Below are positions 1 through 7,879 of a DNA stretch of 53,007 nt, one piece after another. The notes under the pieces were generated by a model. The model worked only from the letters and a program-made list of their open reading frames with translations, had not been told where the DNA came from and ran no database searches. A program made the translations under genes and the position numbers. Positions within the stretch are counted from its first letter, which is position 1. Each line of letters starts with the position of its first letter. Location of the stretch: positions 1 to 53,007 of the forward strand of contig CAIQKM010000155.1 of the NCBI GenBank assembly GCA_903872345.1, in the 5' to 3' direction. Source of the stretch: an uncultured Verrucomicrobia subdivision 3 bacterium (GTDB lineage: Bacteria > Verrucomicrobiota > Verrucomicrobiia > Limisphaerales > UBA11358).

Positions 1-133
1 CAAACCAACGGCCCAACCCGCGGCCAGCCGCCAGTCCGTCGCCGTAGTCCTGCAAATAGATGTCTTCATACTTGGCGCTCCGCCACAGCCGTTCGATGAA
101 CCGGTTGTCGATCCACCGGCCCCGACCATCCAT
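1..133 (-). pseudogene. IS3-family transposase (OrfB) fragment, cut by window edge
   Basis: Read on the minus strand from 133 to 1, the frame gives MDGRGRW, then IDNRFIERLWRSAKYEDIY and LQDYGDG. This is the hallmark DNxxxERLWRSxKYEDxY stretch of the rve integrase core of IS3-family OrfB transposases, close to the catalytic glutamate. Reading upstream (beyond about 150) similarity to the family fades, so the N-terminal half seems lost. The C-terminal end lies beyond position 1. What is visible is a broken remnant with no start and no visible terminal inverted repeat. It is direct evidence that mobile DNA rearranged this end of the window. The family assignment is firm; the exact breakpoint is not. 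Confidence 0.75.
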
Positions 134-214
134 GCTGACGTGCAACGCCGCCGGTTTGACTTGCAATCTGGCGCTGGAATTTGCCGCCAGGGGATCCGCC
201 GGCACGATGAAATC

Positions 215-650
215 CACTTTGAGCCCGGGGGCTTCGGCAGGCGAAGTGATGCGCCAGCGGATTCAGCTAGACGATTTACCCGCCAGCGTGGTGCGGATAC
301 GCCAACCGCAATGGGCGGATTCTGTGACTGCGATTGCCGCCGATGGCTCGGCTTTGCCATTGATAATCAAGAATGGTTATTGCGCCACCAAAAAGCCGGT
401 CACGAGCGTGGAATTCGTTTATGCCGGCGGCGTTTATGCGGAAGGCCGGCGATGCAATCGCCTGCCGAATGGCCCGGTTGCCGGTCAGCCGTTCGCGCTC
501 GGTTTCGGACCGAAACTATTTGCCGCCGGTAATCAATCGATGACCTTGCCCGCCTGGCCCACCACCGTTGGAGCGCTTCATGCCCAGGGCTGGGAGCTTT
601 TCTCCTCCGCGTTGCGCGGCAAAGATTTTAGATTTGTTTTTGATCATTAA
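215..650 (+). pseudogene. possible C-terminal fragment of a GH127-type (DUF1680) glycosidase
   Basis: An open frame ending at the TAA at 648-650 contains VVRIRQPQWADSVTAIAADG, followed by a GVYAEGRRCNRLPNGPVAGQ segment and an FGPKLFAA segment. The order (a [LV]RIP-W-A type strand, a 'NG' strand, then a 'GP.ll' strand) resembles the beta-sandwich end of beta-L-arabinofuranosidase (GH127) proteins. There is no start codon context and no catalytic domain. The stop abuts the next fragment in the same frame. I treat it as a decayed tail and not a working gene; the family call is tentative. Confidence 0.35.
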
Positions 651-1388
651 AAGGTCACACATTTTGCGGAGATTCGGCACACACCGGCGGAAATCTCCAA
701 TTTCTTTCGCTCCACCCTCACGCTTTCCGGCGCGGTGGTAAATGAAGAAGCCGTCCTGAAGACCGATCTGGCGGGCCTCAAACCTGCCGCCCGCGAAGCC
801 CTCGGTGGCGCCACGCGGCTCGAAGTCGCGTTCGAGCCGGTCGCCGCCAAGCATGTAACCCTGTTGCATCGCGCGCACCCGCTCGTTGAGGGTCTCGCCT
901 CTTACGTTCTGAATTCCGCGCTCGACCCGTTGCTCGGCGGCCTCGCCCGGCGCGCGGGTGTCATCCGCTCGAAGACCGTGACGACGCGCACCACCTTGAT
1001 GCTCCTGCGGCTCCGCTTCCACATCGTTACCACCACGCGTGACGGCGAACGCCATTTGCTCGCCGAGGATGCGCTGCTCACCGCTTTCACCGGCGACCCG
1101 GCCGCCCCGCAATGGCTGCCGGAGGCAGATGCGGAAAAACTCATCGCCGTGAAGCCGGACGCCAGCGTGCCGCCCGACATCGCCATTCACCACCTCGTTT
1201 CGGTGACGGATCATTTGCCCACCATGAATCCAGTGCTCGACGAATTTGCCCGGAAGCGCGGCCAAGAACTGCTCGCCGCCCATCGTTGCGTCCGCAGCGC
1301 CGCCGGTGCCAAAGGCAGCTACCGCATTGACCACAGCCCGCCGGATGTGCTCGGCATCTACATCTTTTTACCGGCGGTCAAGTTATGA
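651..1388 (+). pseudogene. C-terminal fragment of a DrmD-like (DISARM) SNF2-type helicase
   Basis: The frame opens directly after the TAA at 648-650 with KVTHFAEIRHTPAEISNFFR and runs to TGA at 1386-1388. It includes HRAHPLVEGLASYVLNSALD, a RRAGVIRSKTVTTRTTLMLL segment and HLLAEDALLTAF. Those blocks resemble the region behind the helicase motor in large SNF2-like helicases of DISARM (DrmD) and related systems. No helicase motifs (Walker A, DEAH, motif VI) are present, so at least the first two thirds are missing. A GTG at 735 could start a 217-residue protein, but there is no convincing ribosome-binding site. The methylase remnant at 2889 supports a former DISARM locus. The exact family is an inference from remembered sequence features. 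Confidence 0.5.
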
Positions 1389-1581
1389 AATGGAATCTCC
1401 CTATGGCCGCTCATTCAAGACCTCGTAACAGCCGAGGACCACGATTCGCGAAGCGAACGCTTCTTGTTGGGCAACAACTTTGTGGCGGGCTTGGGAAGCC
1501 AAACGAGGCTTAAATTAAAAAATATTAGAGCCCCCTCATGTCGGCTGCCACGCTATTGGAAACGCTCCGGCCGACTGGCAG
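1389..1581. other. intergenic stretch with two small hairpins
   Basis: Between the helicase tail and the palindrome array I see no gene. Two perfect inverted repeats lie back to back: GAAGCG-aa-CGCTTC at 1450-1463 and TTGTTG-gg-CAACAA at 1464-1477. Neither is followed by a T-run, so they are not convincing terminators. They have a different size and design from the 25-bp palindromes that begin at 1582. Confidence 0.5.
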
Positions 1582-1723
1582 ATTTTGCACGCAGTGCGTG
1601 CAAAATTCAGTGATTGCTGGATTGTGTCCGCAGTTCGGGCACAATTGGCGGGTGTTTGGATTATGCAATCGGTGATTGCACAATGTGCCGGCAGCCGAAT
1701 TGTCGCCGCACTGCGGCGACAAT
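1582..1723. repeat. array of four 25-bp palindromes at exact 39-bp spacing
   Basis: Four 25-bp inverted repeats start at 1582, 1621, 1660 and 1699, each exactly 39 bp after the last, with 14-bp spacers of unrelated sequence. Left arms are ATTTTGCACGCA, ATTGTGTCCG, ATTATGCAATC and ATTGTCGCCGCA, each mirrored by a matching right arm. The first and fourth have perfect arms; the second and third each have one mispair. Only the outer ATT...AAT ends are constant, while inner arm bases vary but stay complementary, so it is the fold that is conserved. The array ends 22 bp before the DUF1016 start codon at 1746. The same design recurs inside that gene at 1962 and 2070. Confidence 0.9.
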
Positions 1724-1745
1724 CTGTCCGAGAGGAAAGCGCATC

Positions 1746-2840
1746 ATGAAACGAAAACTGAAACTTGTAAGAAGTTCGTCACTTACTCCCGCCAAGAGCG
1801 GCGCGAAGGGACTGCTGGCAGATGTGCGGGAACTCATCCTGTCGGCGCGCCAATCCGTCGCGCGAACGGTGGATGCCACCCTCGCGCTGCATTACTGGGA
1901 AGTCGGGCGGCGTATCCGGCAGGACATCCTGAAGGAGAAGCGAGCTGATTACGGAGCGCAGATTGTCGTGACACTGTCACGACAATTGGAAAGTGAGTTT
2001 GGCCGGGGCTACGCGGACAAAAACCTCCGCCGGATGGTGCAGTTTGCGGAAGTGTTTCCGGTCGCAAAGATTGTCGTGACGCTGTCACGACAATTGGGTT
2101 GGAGCCATTTCGTGGCGCTGATTCCCATCGGCGATTCACTGCAACGGGAGTTCTACGCCGAAATGTGCCGGATGGAGCGGTGGAACGTCCGCACCCTGCG
2201 GAAGAAAATCGGCGGGATGCTGTTCGAGCGCACCGCTCTTTCGAAGAAACCGGAAAAGCTCATCCGGCAGGAACTCGCCGCGCTACGCGATGACGACCGG
2301 CTCACGCCCGATCTGGTTTTTCGCGATCCCTATTGCCTAGATTTTCTCGGACTGAAGGACTCTTACGCTGAAAAAGACCTCGAGGCGGCGATTTTACGTG
2401 AGATGGAGTCGTTCATCCTCGAACTGGGCGTGGGGTTCTGTTTCGTGGCGCGGCAGAAGCGGATGCAGATTGACGATGAGGATTACCATCTGGATCTGTT
2501 GTTTTACCACCGGAAGCTGCGCCGGTTGGTGGCGATTGATCTGAAGCTGCGGAATTTCGAGGCTGGGGACAAGGGGCAGATGGAACTCTACCTGAACTGG
2601 CTCAAGCGTCACGAGTGCGAACCGGGCGAGGCCGAACCGCTGGGGATCATCCTGTGCGCGGGCCGGCGGGCGCAGCATGTCGAGTTGCTGGAGTTAGAAA
2701 AGAGCGGAATTCACGTGGCGGCCTATTGGACAAAGGTGCTGCCGAAGAAACAACTCGAACGAAAGTTGCACGACGCCGTGTTGCTGGCCCGGGCGCGACT
2801 GCAATCCGCCCAAGATAAAACCAAAGGGAAAAATGCGTGA
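1746..2840 (+). CDS. DUF1016 / YhcG-family PDDEXK nuclease-like protein
   Basis: A 364-residue protein of the YhcG family, found in many restriction and defence loci. Residues about 25-165 form the DUF1016 N-terminal domain (ALHYWEVGRRI, EFGRGYADKNLRRM, then LGWSHFVALIPI). The C-terminal half carries the PDDEXK-like nuclease fold: AILREMESFILELG, D near 249 in HLDLLFYHRKL, and the IDLKLR strand near 262, where many relatives have ELK. It is full length with no internal stop. I chose ATG 1746 because the family's N-terminus fits there and an AGAGGAAA lies just upstream; an earlier in-frame ATG at 1614 would translate the palindrome array. Oddly, two perfect 25-bp palindromes sit in the coding sequence, each encoding IVVTLSRQ. 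Neighbours are defence-gene fragments. Its cellular role is not established here. Confidence 0.85.
   Translation: MKRKLKLVRSSSLTPAKSGAKGLLADVRELILSARQSVARTVDATLALHYWEVGRRIRQDILKEKRADYGAQIVVTLSRQLESEFGRGYADKNLRRMVQFAEVFPVAKIVVTLSRQLGWSHFVALIPIGDSLQREFYAEMCRMERWNVRTLRKKIGGMLFERTALSKKPEKLIRQELAALRDDDRLTPDLVFRDPYCLDFLGLKDSYAEKDLEAAILREMESFILELGVGFCFVARQKRMQIDDEDYHLDLLFYHRKLRRLVAIDLKLRNFEAGDKGQMELYLNWLKRHECEPGEAEPLGIILCAGRRAQHVELLELEKSGIHVAAYWTKVLPKKQLERKLHDAVLLARARLQSAQDKTKGKNA
1962..1986. repeat. intragenic 25-bp palindrome, copy 1
   Basis: ATTGTCGTGACA and its mirror TGTCACGACAAT meet around a central C, giving a perfect 25-bp inverted repeat. It is in frame with the DUF1016 gene and encodes I-V-V-T-L-S-R-Q. 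It has the same length and the same ATTGTCG...CGACAAT outer arms as the fourth palindrome of the upstream array (1699-1723). Confidence 0.9.
2070..2094. repeat. intragenic 25-bp palindrome, copy 2
   Basis: Arms ATTGTCGTGAC and GTCACGACAAT flank a 3-nt centre, GCT. The element begins 108 bp (36 codons) after copy 1, in the same reading frame, and again encodes I-V-V-T-L-S-R-Q. It differs from copy 1 at one base, near the centre. Confidence 0.9.
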
Positions 2841-2888
2841 GGTTGTTCCAATTGGCCCTATGAAAAAATCCGGGCGTGACTTGTCTCC

Positions 2889-4880
2889 ATGAAGTCGCCC
2901 GCATCCTTCATCGCCATCACGTCCGAAGGCGGACTGCTGCCGGCGGATTTTCTGCATGAGCTGCCCGATCCCAAAACCACCATCGATGGCGTCACGCCCG
3001 TAGCCTATCATCTGGCCGAAGGCGAGCGGCTGAATGAGCAGATCAATCGTAGCTGGAACCGGCTCAAAGGCTGCTGGGAGAATTTCAAAAAGGCCATCGC
3101 CGCAAAACCTGCCGGTGAATCTACGACCACTGATACGCGCGAACGGTGGCTGTTGCCGCTGTTTCAGGAACTCGGTTTCGGCCGCGTCACCACCGCCAAG
3201 CCCATTGAAGTGGACTGCCACAGCTATCCAGTTTCCCACGGTTGGAATCAAGTGCCCATCCACCTTGTCGGTTCCCACGCGGATCTGGACGTCCGCACGC
3301 CGGGTGCCGTTGGCTCTGCGAAAGCCAGTCCGCATTCGCTTGTTCAATCGGCACTCAATGCAAGCGAGGCCCACCTCTGGGGCATCGCGTCCAACGGCCT
3401 TAACCTGCGCTTGCTCCGCGACAATGTCGCCCTGACTCGTCTGGCTTACGTCGAGTTTGATCTTCAAGCCATGTTCGACGGCGACCTCTACTCCGAGTTC
3501 TTCGTCCTCTGGCTCGTGTGCCATCAATCGCGTTTCGAGGGCGAGAAGCCCGCTCAATATTGGCTCGAACGCTGGAAAAAATCTGCCGAGGATAAAACGT
3601 GGCGCGCCCTCGAAGATCTTTACCCCGGCGTCAAAAAAGCCAACGCCGCTTTAGGAACAGGACTCGTCTCGCATCCGGGCAATACCGCGCTGCGCGAAAA
3701 ACTCCGCACCGGCAAACTGACCACTCAGGAGTTTTACCGCCAAGTCCTGCGCGTCATCTACCGGATGCTGTTCCAGTTGGTCGCCGAAGATCGCGACTTG
3801 TTGCACCCACCATTCATCGCCAGCACCGTCGGCGCAGGTTCTTCGCCCACGGGAGTGGGAGAAGGTGCCCGCAGGGCGGATGAGGGTCGTCCGGGAGAAA
3901 ACCAATCAAGCACCGAATCCGACGCACTCAAAGCCCGTCGCCGCTATCTCGATTTTTATTCCATCGCGCGGCTGCGGTCGCTGACACTCTACCGCTCGGG
4001 CACGCCGCATCCCGACCTCTGGCAAGTTTTCCAATTTGTCACCGCCAAACTCGGCAGCGACACCGGCTGTCCGGAACGCGCGCTGCCGCCCTTGGGCAGC
4101 TTCTTGTGGTCGGCGGCGCAGTCCACGCCCGACCGGCTCGACAGCCTTATTTCCAATCGCCACTTCCTCGAAGCCGTTCACGCGATCGCGTTCGTTCAGG
4201 ATGGCAATGTCCGCCGCGCGGTGGACTACAAGAACCTCGGCTCGGAAGAACTCGGCAGCGTCTATCAGGGTTTACTGGAAATGCACCCGCGCATCAACGC
4301 CGATGCCGGCAGCTTCGAACTCGATACCGCCGCCGGCAACGAACGTAAAACCAGCGGCAGCTATTACACACCCGATTCGCTTGTCCAATGCCTGCTCGAC
4401 TTCGCGCTCGAACCTGTCATCGCCGAGCGGTTGGCCAAGGCAAAGACGTCGAAGGAAAAAGATGCTGCGTTGTTGAGCCTCAAAGTCTGCGACATGGCTG
4501 CTGGCTCCGTCCACTTCATCATTCGCGCCGGCCACCGCATCGCGCGGCATCTCGCACGCCGGCGCAGTGGTGAGGAAGAACCGAGTCCGCGCGTCTATCA
4601 GACCGCCCGGCGCGACGACATCGGTCACTGCCTTTATGGCGTGGATATCAATCCCATGGCCGTCGAGCTGTGCAAAGTCACCCTCTGGCTCGAAGCCCTC
4701 GAACCCGGCAAACCGCTCTCCTTTCTCGACCACCACATCCGCTGCGGCAACTGCCTGCTTGGCGCAACGCCCGAACTCATCGCCGCCGGTCTGCCCGACG
4801 ACGCCTTTGAAGCCATCGAAGGCGATGATAAGGCCGCCTGTGCCAGCCTCAAGAAACTGAACCGCGCGCAAGCCGGCGAG
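2889..4880 (+). pseudogene. DISARM DrmMI-like adenine methylase, truncated before its catalytic motif
   Basis: ATG 2889 opens MKSPASFIAITSEGGLLPAD, the usual start of large Eco57I-type methylases including DISARM DrmMI; ERLNEQINRSWNRL follows. Near residues 490-600 come SGSYYTPDSLVQ (motif X), a degraded motif I (CDMAAGSVHF where families have DPACGSGHF) and GVDINPMAVELCKVTLWLEA (motif II). Homology fades after the GNCLLGATPELI...DDKAACASLKKLN segment. The NPPY motif IV and the target-recognition part are absent, so methylation activity is not expected. From about 4884 the same frame encodes an unrelated ATPase start. A repeat insertion lies at 3838-3893. The gene follows DUF1016 by 48 bp. 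Methylase family is firm; the DISARM label is an inference strengthened by the helicase tail at 651. Confidence 0.6.
3838..3893. repeat. GC-rich dispersed-type repeat inserted in the methylase reading frame
   Basis: The segment reads CCCAC-ggga-GTGGG (3846-3859), then GAAGGTGCCCGCAGGGCGGA with a GCCC-gca-GGGC hairpin (3867-3877), then TGAGGG. This 'gggagaaggtgcccg..gggcggatgaggg' pattern is a familiar interspersed bacterial repeat. It adds the peptide SPTGVGEGARRADEGRPGEN between LLHPP and ARRRYLDFYS, which are nearly adjacent in relatives. The frame stays open through it. Confidence 0.6.
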
Positions 4881-4883
4881 GAA

Positions 4884-5267
4884 AATGTCATTCGCCATAT
4901 TGAGCTACACCCCGGCCTGAACATCCTTTGGGCCAAGCCCCGTCCGCAAACGGAAAAGCCTCGTCTGGGTGAGCAGGGCGTGTTCGGCCACGCGTCAGGT
5001 AAAACGACCTTCTGCCGGTTGCTCCGGCATGTGCTCGGCGAAAAGCATTTCGGCACCGTCGATTTGCAGGCCCGGGTCCGGAAAGCATTCCGCGGCAGCT
5101 GGGTGGTCGGCGAAGTGCGATTGAATCAGGAATCGTGGCTGGTGTGCCGGCCATTCACCTTGCAAAGCACGGGGCGCACTAACGGCTTAGTAACGATTGA
5201 AGCCCGGTTTTTGACCGGGCGGGCGTGGCCTGCTTGGATGCGGCTAATACAGTGCGGTTTGGTTTGA
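4884..5267 (+). pseudogene. N-terminal fragment of a P-loop ATPase fused to the methylase frame
   Basis: In frame with the methylase, the sequence switches to RHIELHPGLNILWA, then GEQGVFGHASGKTTFCRLLR with a Walker A motif (GHASGKTT), then LGEKHFG and SWVVGEVRLNQESWLVCRPF. This is the start of a P-loop ATPase with no preceding start codon; Walker B and everything after about 5160 are missing. The remaining codons to the stop at 5265-5267 (TGRTNGLVTIEARF and on) look like unrelated out-of-frame sequence. A deletion or recombination between two genes of a defence island would explain it. The ATPase family could not be named. Confidence 0.55.
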
Positions 5268-5443
5268 CGGGAGATGGCCGGTTGATCGACAACTTGGGAA
5301 CCGCGACTGGGGCGGGGGTGGTGCAACTTTATAATGGCCGGGCGCAGATCAGTCTGCAAATGACGGGAAACTTTGCAGCGGCGAGCGTCGCCACGACGGG
5401 GCTGAAAACCGCCGTTTTTAACTTGACCGATGCCAGTCCATAA
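5223..5443 (+). pseudogene. C-terminal fragment of a GH2 beta-galactosidase-like protein
   Basis: This frame reads ACLDAANTVRFGLTGDGRLI, then GTATGAGVVQLYNGRAQISL, then TTGLKTAVFNLT and a stop. Phrases such as 'AANxVxFxLxGxGxxxxxxxG' and 'NGxAQxxL' belong to the C-terminal Ig-like domain of GH2 family enzymes. Only about 72 residues remain and no start is plausible. It overlaps the end of the fused frame above and stops 12 bp before the lyase gene. A hairpin at 5202-5220 (GCCCGGT...ACCGGGC) lies just upstream but lacks a T-tract. Confidence 0.5.
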
Positions 5444-5455
5444 GAAGCATTTTAC

Positions 5456-7780
5456 ATGAAAAAAATAGTATTGTTGTTTGGTTTGGTTTTGTTGGGAGCC
5501 CGGCTGATCCGGGCCGATAGCCTGGCTGCGGTTTATTTTACCGTCCGCCCGGGAGCGCTCGCCGAAGCCAAGGCCCGCTTGGCGGCCCATGACCCGGCTT
5601 TGGAACCGGCGCTGGCAGCCTTGGTGAAAGTGGCCGACAAGGCGCTTAAATTGCCGCCGACTTCGGTGATGGATAAAGGCAAAGTTCCGCCGAGCGGAGA
5701 TAAGCACGATTACATGAGCCAGGCGCCTTATTTCTGGCCTGACCCTGCCAAGCCAGACGGGCTTCCATACATCCGGCATGACGGCAAAGTAAACCCGGAA
5801 AGCCGGGATGAAATGTTTGATCATGGTCGCTTGGGCAAAATGGCCGGAAATGTCGAAACGCTGGCGCTGGCCTATTATTTCACGGGCAAGGAGGCTTACG
5901 CCGAACATGCAGCGGAAGATTTGCGGGTCTGGTTTCTGGAGCCCGCCACCCGCATGAATCCCAGCCTACAATTTGCGCAAGCGGTGCCCGGTGAGAACAT
6001 GGGGCGCGGCACCGGGATTCTGGAAGGCCGGTCCGTAGCCGTGGCTGCCGATGCGGCGCAACTCCTCGACGGATCAGCCGCTTGGACCATGGCGGATCGT
6101 AGCGCTTTCAAAACCTGGCTGGCTACCTATTTGAACTGGCTGCTGACCAGCCGGAATGGCCAGGCGGAAGCGGGTGCCCGTAACAATCATGGAACCTTTT
6201 ATGACGTGCAGGCCATGGAACTGGCGCTGGTACTGGGTAAAATCGATGCGGCCGCAAAAATTGCCGAAGCGGCCAAGCAGAAGCGCATTGCCATCCAAAT
6301 CGAAGCCGATGGCCGCCAGCCGTTGGAGTTGGCGCGGACGGCGTCGTTCGGTTATTCGCATTTCAATCTGGAAGCGCTCTACACGCTAGCCACGTTGTCT
6401 GAGCATGTGGGGGTGGATCTGTGGCGGGTACGTTTGGCAAATGGACAATATGCTTTGGCCCAGGCGCTGGATTTTATGTTGCCCTTTGTCGCCGGTACGT
6501 CCAAGACCTGGCCTTTCGAACAGATCAAGGATTTCAACCCGGCCTCATTTGCGCCGCAACTGCGGGCGGCGGCGCGGGAGTATCGGCAGCCGAAATACGA
6601 GCAGGTGCTGGCCGGGTTCTCCGAGTCAGCCGCTGACCGAATGCAATTGTTGGATCCGATTCCGGCAAGGCACCGTCCGGATGTTGGTGCCATTGACCGC
6701 GAACGCATTTTGAAAAAGGCGGGTGAGGTGCTGACGCTGGCACCGATCACCATCACCGCCTATGCCGCGCCTCTGAGCACCGGCGGGCACAACGACTATT
6801 ATTCCAATGGCGATTACTGGTGGCCGGACCCGAATAAACCCGGCGGCCTGCCCTATATTCAAAGGGACGGCCAGACCAATCCCGCCAATTTCAACCAACA
6901 TCGGCTGGCCCTCCGCCGTTTGCGGGATGCCGTGGCTGCGCTCGGGGCGGCGTACGAGTTGACCGGCGATGACCGTTACGCTGCGAAGGCTAATGAATTG
7001 CTGCACGTGTTTTTTCTGGACCCGGCCACGCGCATGAACCCGCACCTGAAGTATGCGCAGGCGGTGCCCGGGGTTTCACCCGGTCGTGGCATTGGCATTA
7101 TCGACACCCTGCACCTCATTGAAGTTCCCGCCGCCGTTGACAGGCTTAAAAAATCCGGCGCCTTTCCGGCTGGAACAGTGTCTGGCTTGCAACAGTGGTT
7201 TCGCGAGTATACGGCCTGGATGCTGGCCAGCGAGAATGGCCACACGGAAGCCGCTGCGAAGAACAACCACGCGGTCGCCTATTGGTTGCAAGTGGCGGTA
7301 TTTGCCAAGTTCGCCGGCGAGGCGGCGCCGCTGGCGGAGTGTCGCCGCCAGTTCAAGGAGGTTTTCGTACCCGGCCAGATGGCCGCTGATGGCAGCTTTC
7401 CCCAAGAACTGAAGCGCACGAAGCCTTATGGCTACTCCCTTTTTCAACTCGATAACATGGTCACGCTGTGCCAAGTGCTGAGCACGCCGGCAGACAATCT
7501 TTGGAACTTTACTTTGCCGGATGGGCGCAACATTCACCGCGCGGTCGAATATCTTTATCCCTTCGTGGCGAATAAATCGAAGTGGCCGCTCAAGCCGGAT
7601 GTGCAGGCTTGGGACGGTTGGCCTGCGCGGCAATCGGCGCTACTGTTTGCCGGGTTGGCGTTGGATCAACCCAAATATCTGGAGCTTTGGAGCACCCTCA
7701 AGCCGGATCCTGCCGATGAAGAAGTACAACGAAATATCGCCATTACCCAACCGGTCTTATGGTTGCCGGATTCCAACTGA
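5456..7780 (+). CDS. secreted tandem alginate/glucuronan-lyase-like protein (two PF05426-type domains)
   Basis: A 774-residue protein with a signal peptide (MKKIVLLFGLVLLGARLIRA). It contains two copies of an alginate-lyase (alpha/alpha barrel, PL5/PL38-like) domain, at about 55-400 and 415-765. Each has a YFWPDP/YWWPDP...GLPYI..DG..NP block (PYFWPDPAKPDGLPYI; DYWWPDPNKPGGLPYI), a FLxPATRMNP...YAQAVPG block, an NNH motif and a GYS.F block. Copy 1 has NNHGTFYD; copy 2 has NNHAVAYW, so the second active site may differ. Expected role: beta-elimination of uronate-containing chains outside the cytoplasm. It is the first intact gene right of the defence debris and stands alone on the plus strand, facing the leftward lyase/GH operon. 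Polymer specificity (alginate, glucuronan or other) cannot be read from sequence. Confidence 0.8.
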   Translation: MKKIVLLFGLVLLGARLIRADSLAAVYFTVRPGALAEAKARLAAHDPALEPALAALVKVADKALKLPPTSVMDKGKVPPSGDKHDYMSQAPYFWPDPAKPDGLPYIRHDGKVNPESRDEMFDHGRLGKMAGNVETLALAYYFTGKEAYAEHAAEDLRVWFLEPATRMNPSLQFAQAVPGENMGRGTGILEGRSVAVAADAAQLLDGSAAWTMADRSAFKTWLATYLNWLLTSRNGQAEAGARNNHGTFYDVQAMELALVLGKIDAAAKIAEAAKQKRIAIQIEADGRQPLELARTASFGYSHFNLEALYTLATLSEHVGVDLWRVRLANGQYALAQALDFMLPFVAGTSKTWPFEQIKDFNPASFAPQLRAAAREYRQPKYEQVLAGFSESAADRMQLLDPIPARHRPDVGAIDRERILKKAGEVLTLAPITITAYAAPLSTGGHNDYYSNGDYWWPDPNKPGGLPYIQRDGQTNPANFNQHRLALRRLRDAVAALGAAYELTGDDRYAAKANELLHVFFLDPATRMNPHLKYAQAVPGVSPGRGIGIIDTLHLIEVPAAVDRLKKSGAFPAGTVSGLQQWFREYTAWMLASENGHTEAAAKNNHAVAYWLQVAVFAKFAGEAAPLAECRRQFKEVFVPGQMAADGSFPQELKRTKPYGYSLFQLDNMVTLCQVLSTPADNLWNFTLPDGRNIHRAVEYLYPFVANKSKWPLKPDVQAWDGWPARQSALLFAGLALDQPKYLELWSTLKPDPADEEVQRNIAITQPVLWLPDSN

Positions 7781-7879
7781 TGGTTCGCACCAATTGGCAA
7801 CCGGTGGAGTCACCCGCCGGTTTCACGATGTTGCCCGCCTGCGGCCTTGTCTATCGCATGCTTCTAGATAACTTTGAAC

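Noticed and set aside
516..1334. 272-residue minus-strand ORF opposite the helicase fragment
   Set aside because: Gly/Arg-rich shadow of a GC-rich plus-strand gene; no recognisable domain.
1525..1722. Minus-strand ORF across the palindrome array with regularly spaced Cys (CPNCGHN, CTHC), looking like a zinc ribbon
   Set aside because: The Cys/His pattern follows from translating the phased palindromes; there is no start context or family match, and the neighbouring real gene is on the other strand.
1582..1723. CRISPR array
   Set aside because: Repeats are palindromes whose inner sequence differs each time, spacers are only 14 bp, and there are only four units and no cas genes.
5202..5220. 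Terminator hairpin GCCCGGT...ACCGGGC
   Set aside because: No T-tract follows, and it lies inside decayed coding sequence.
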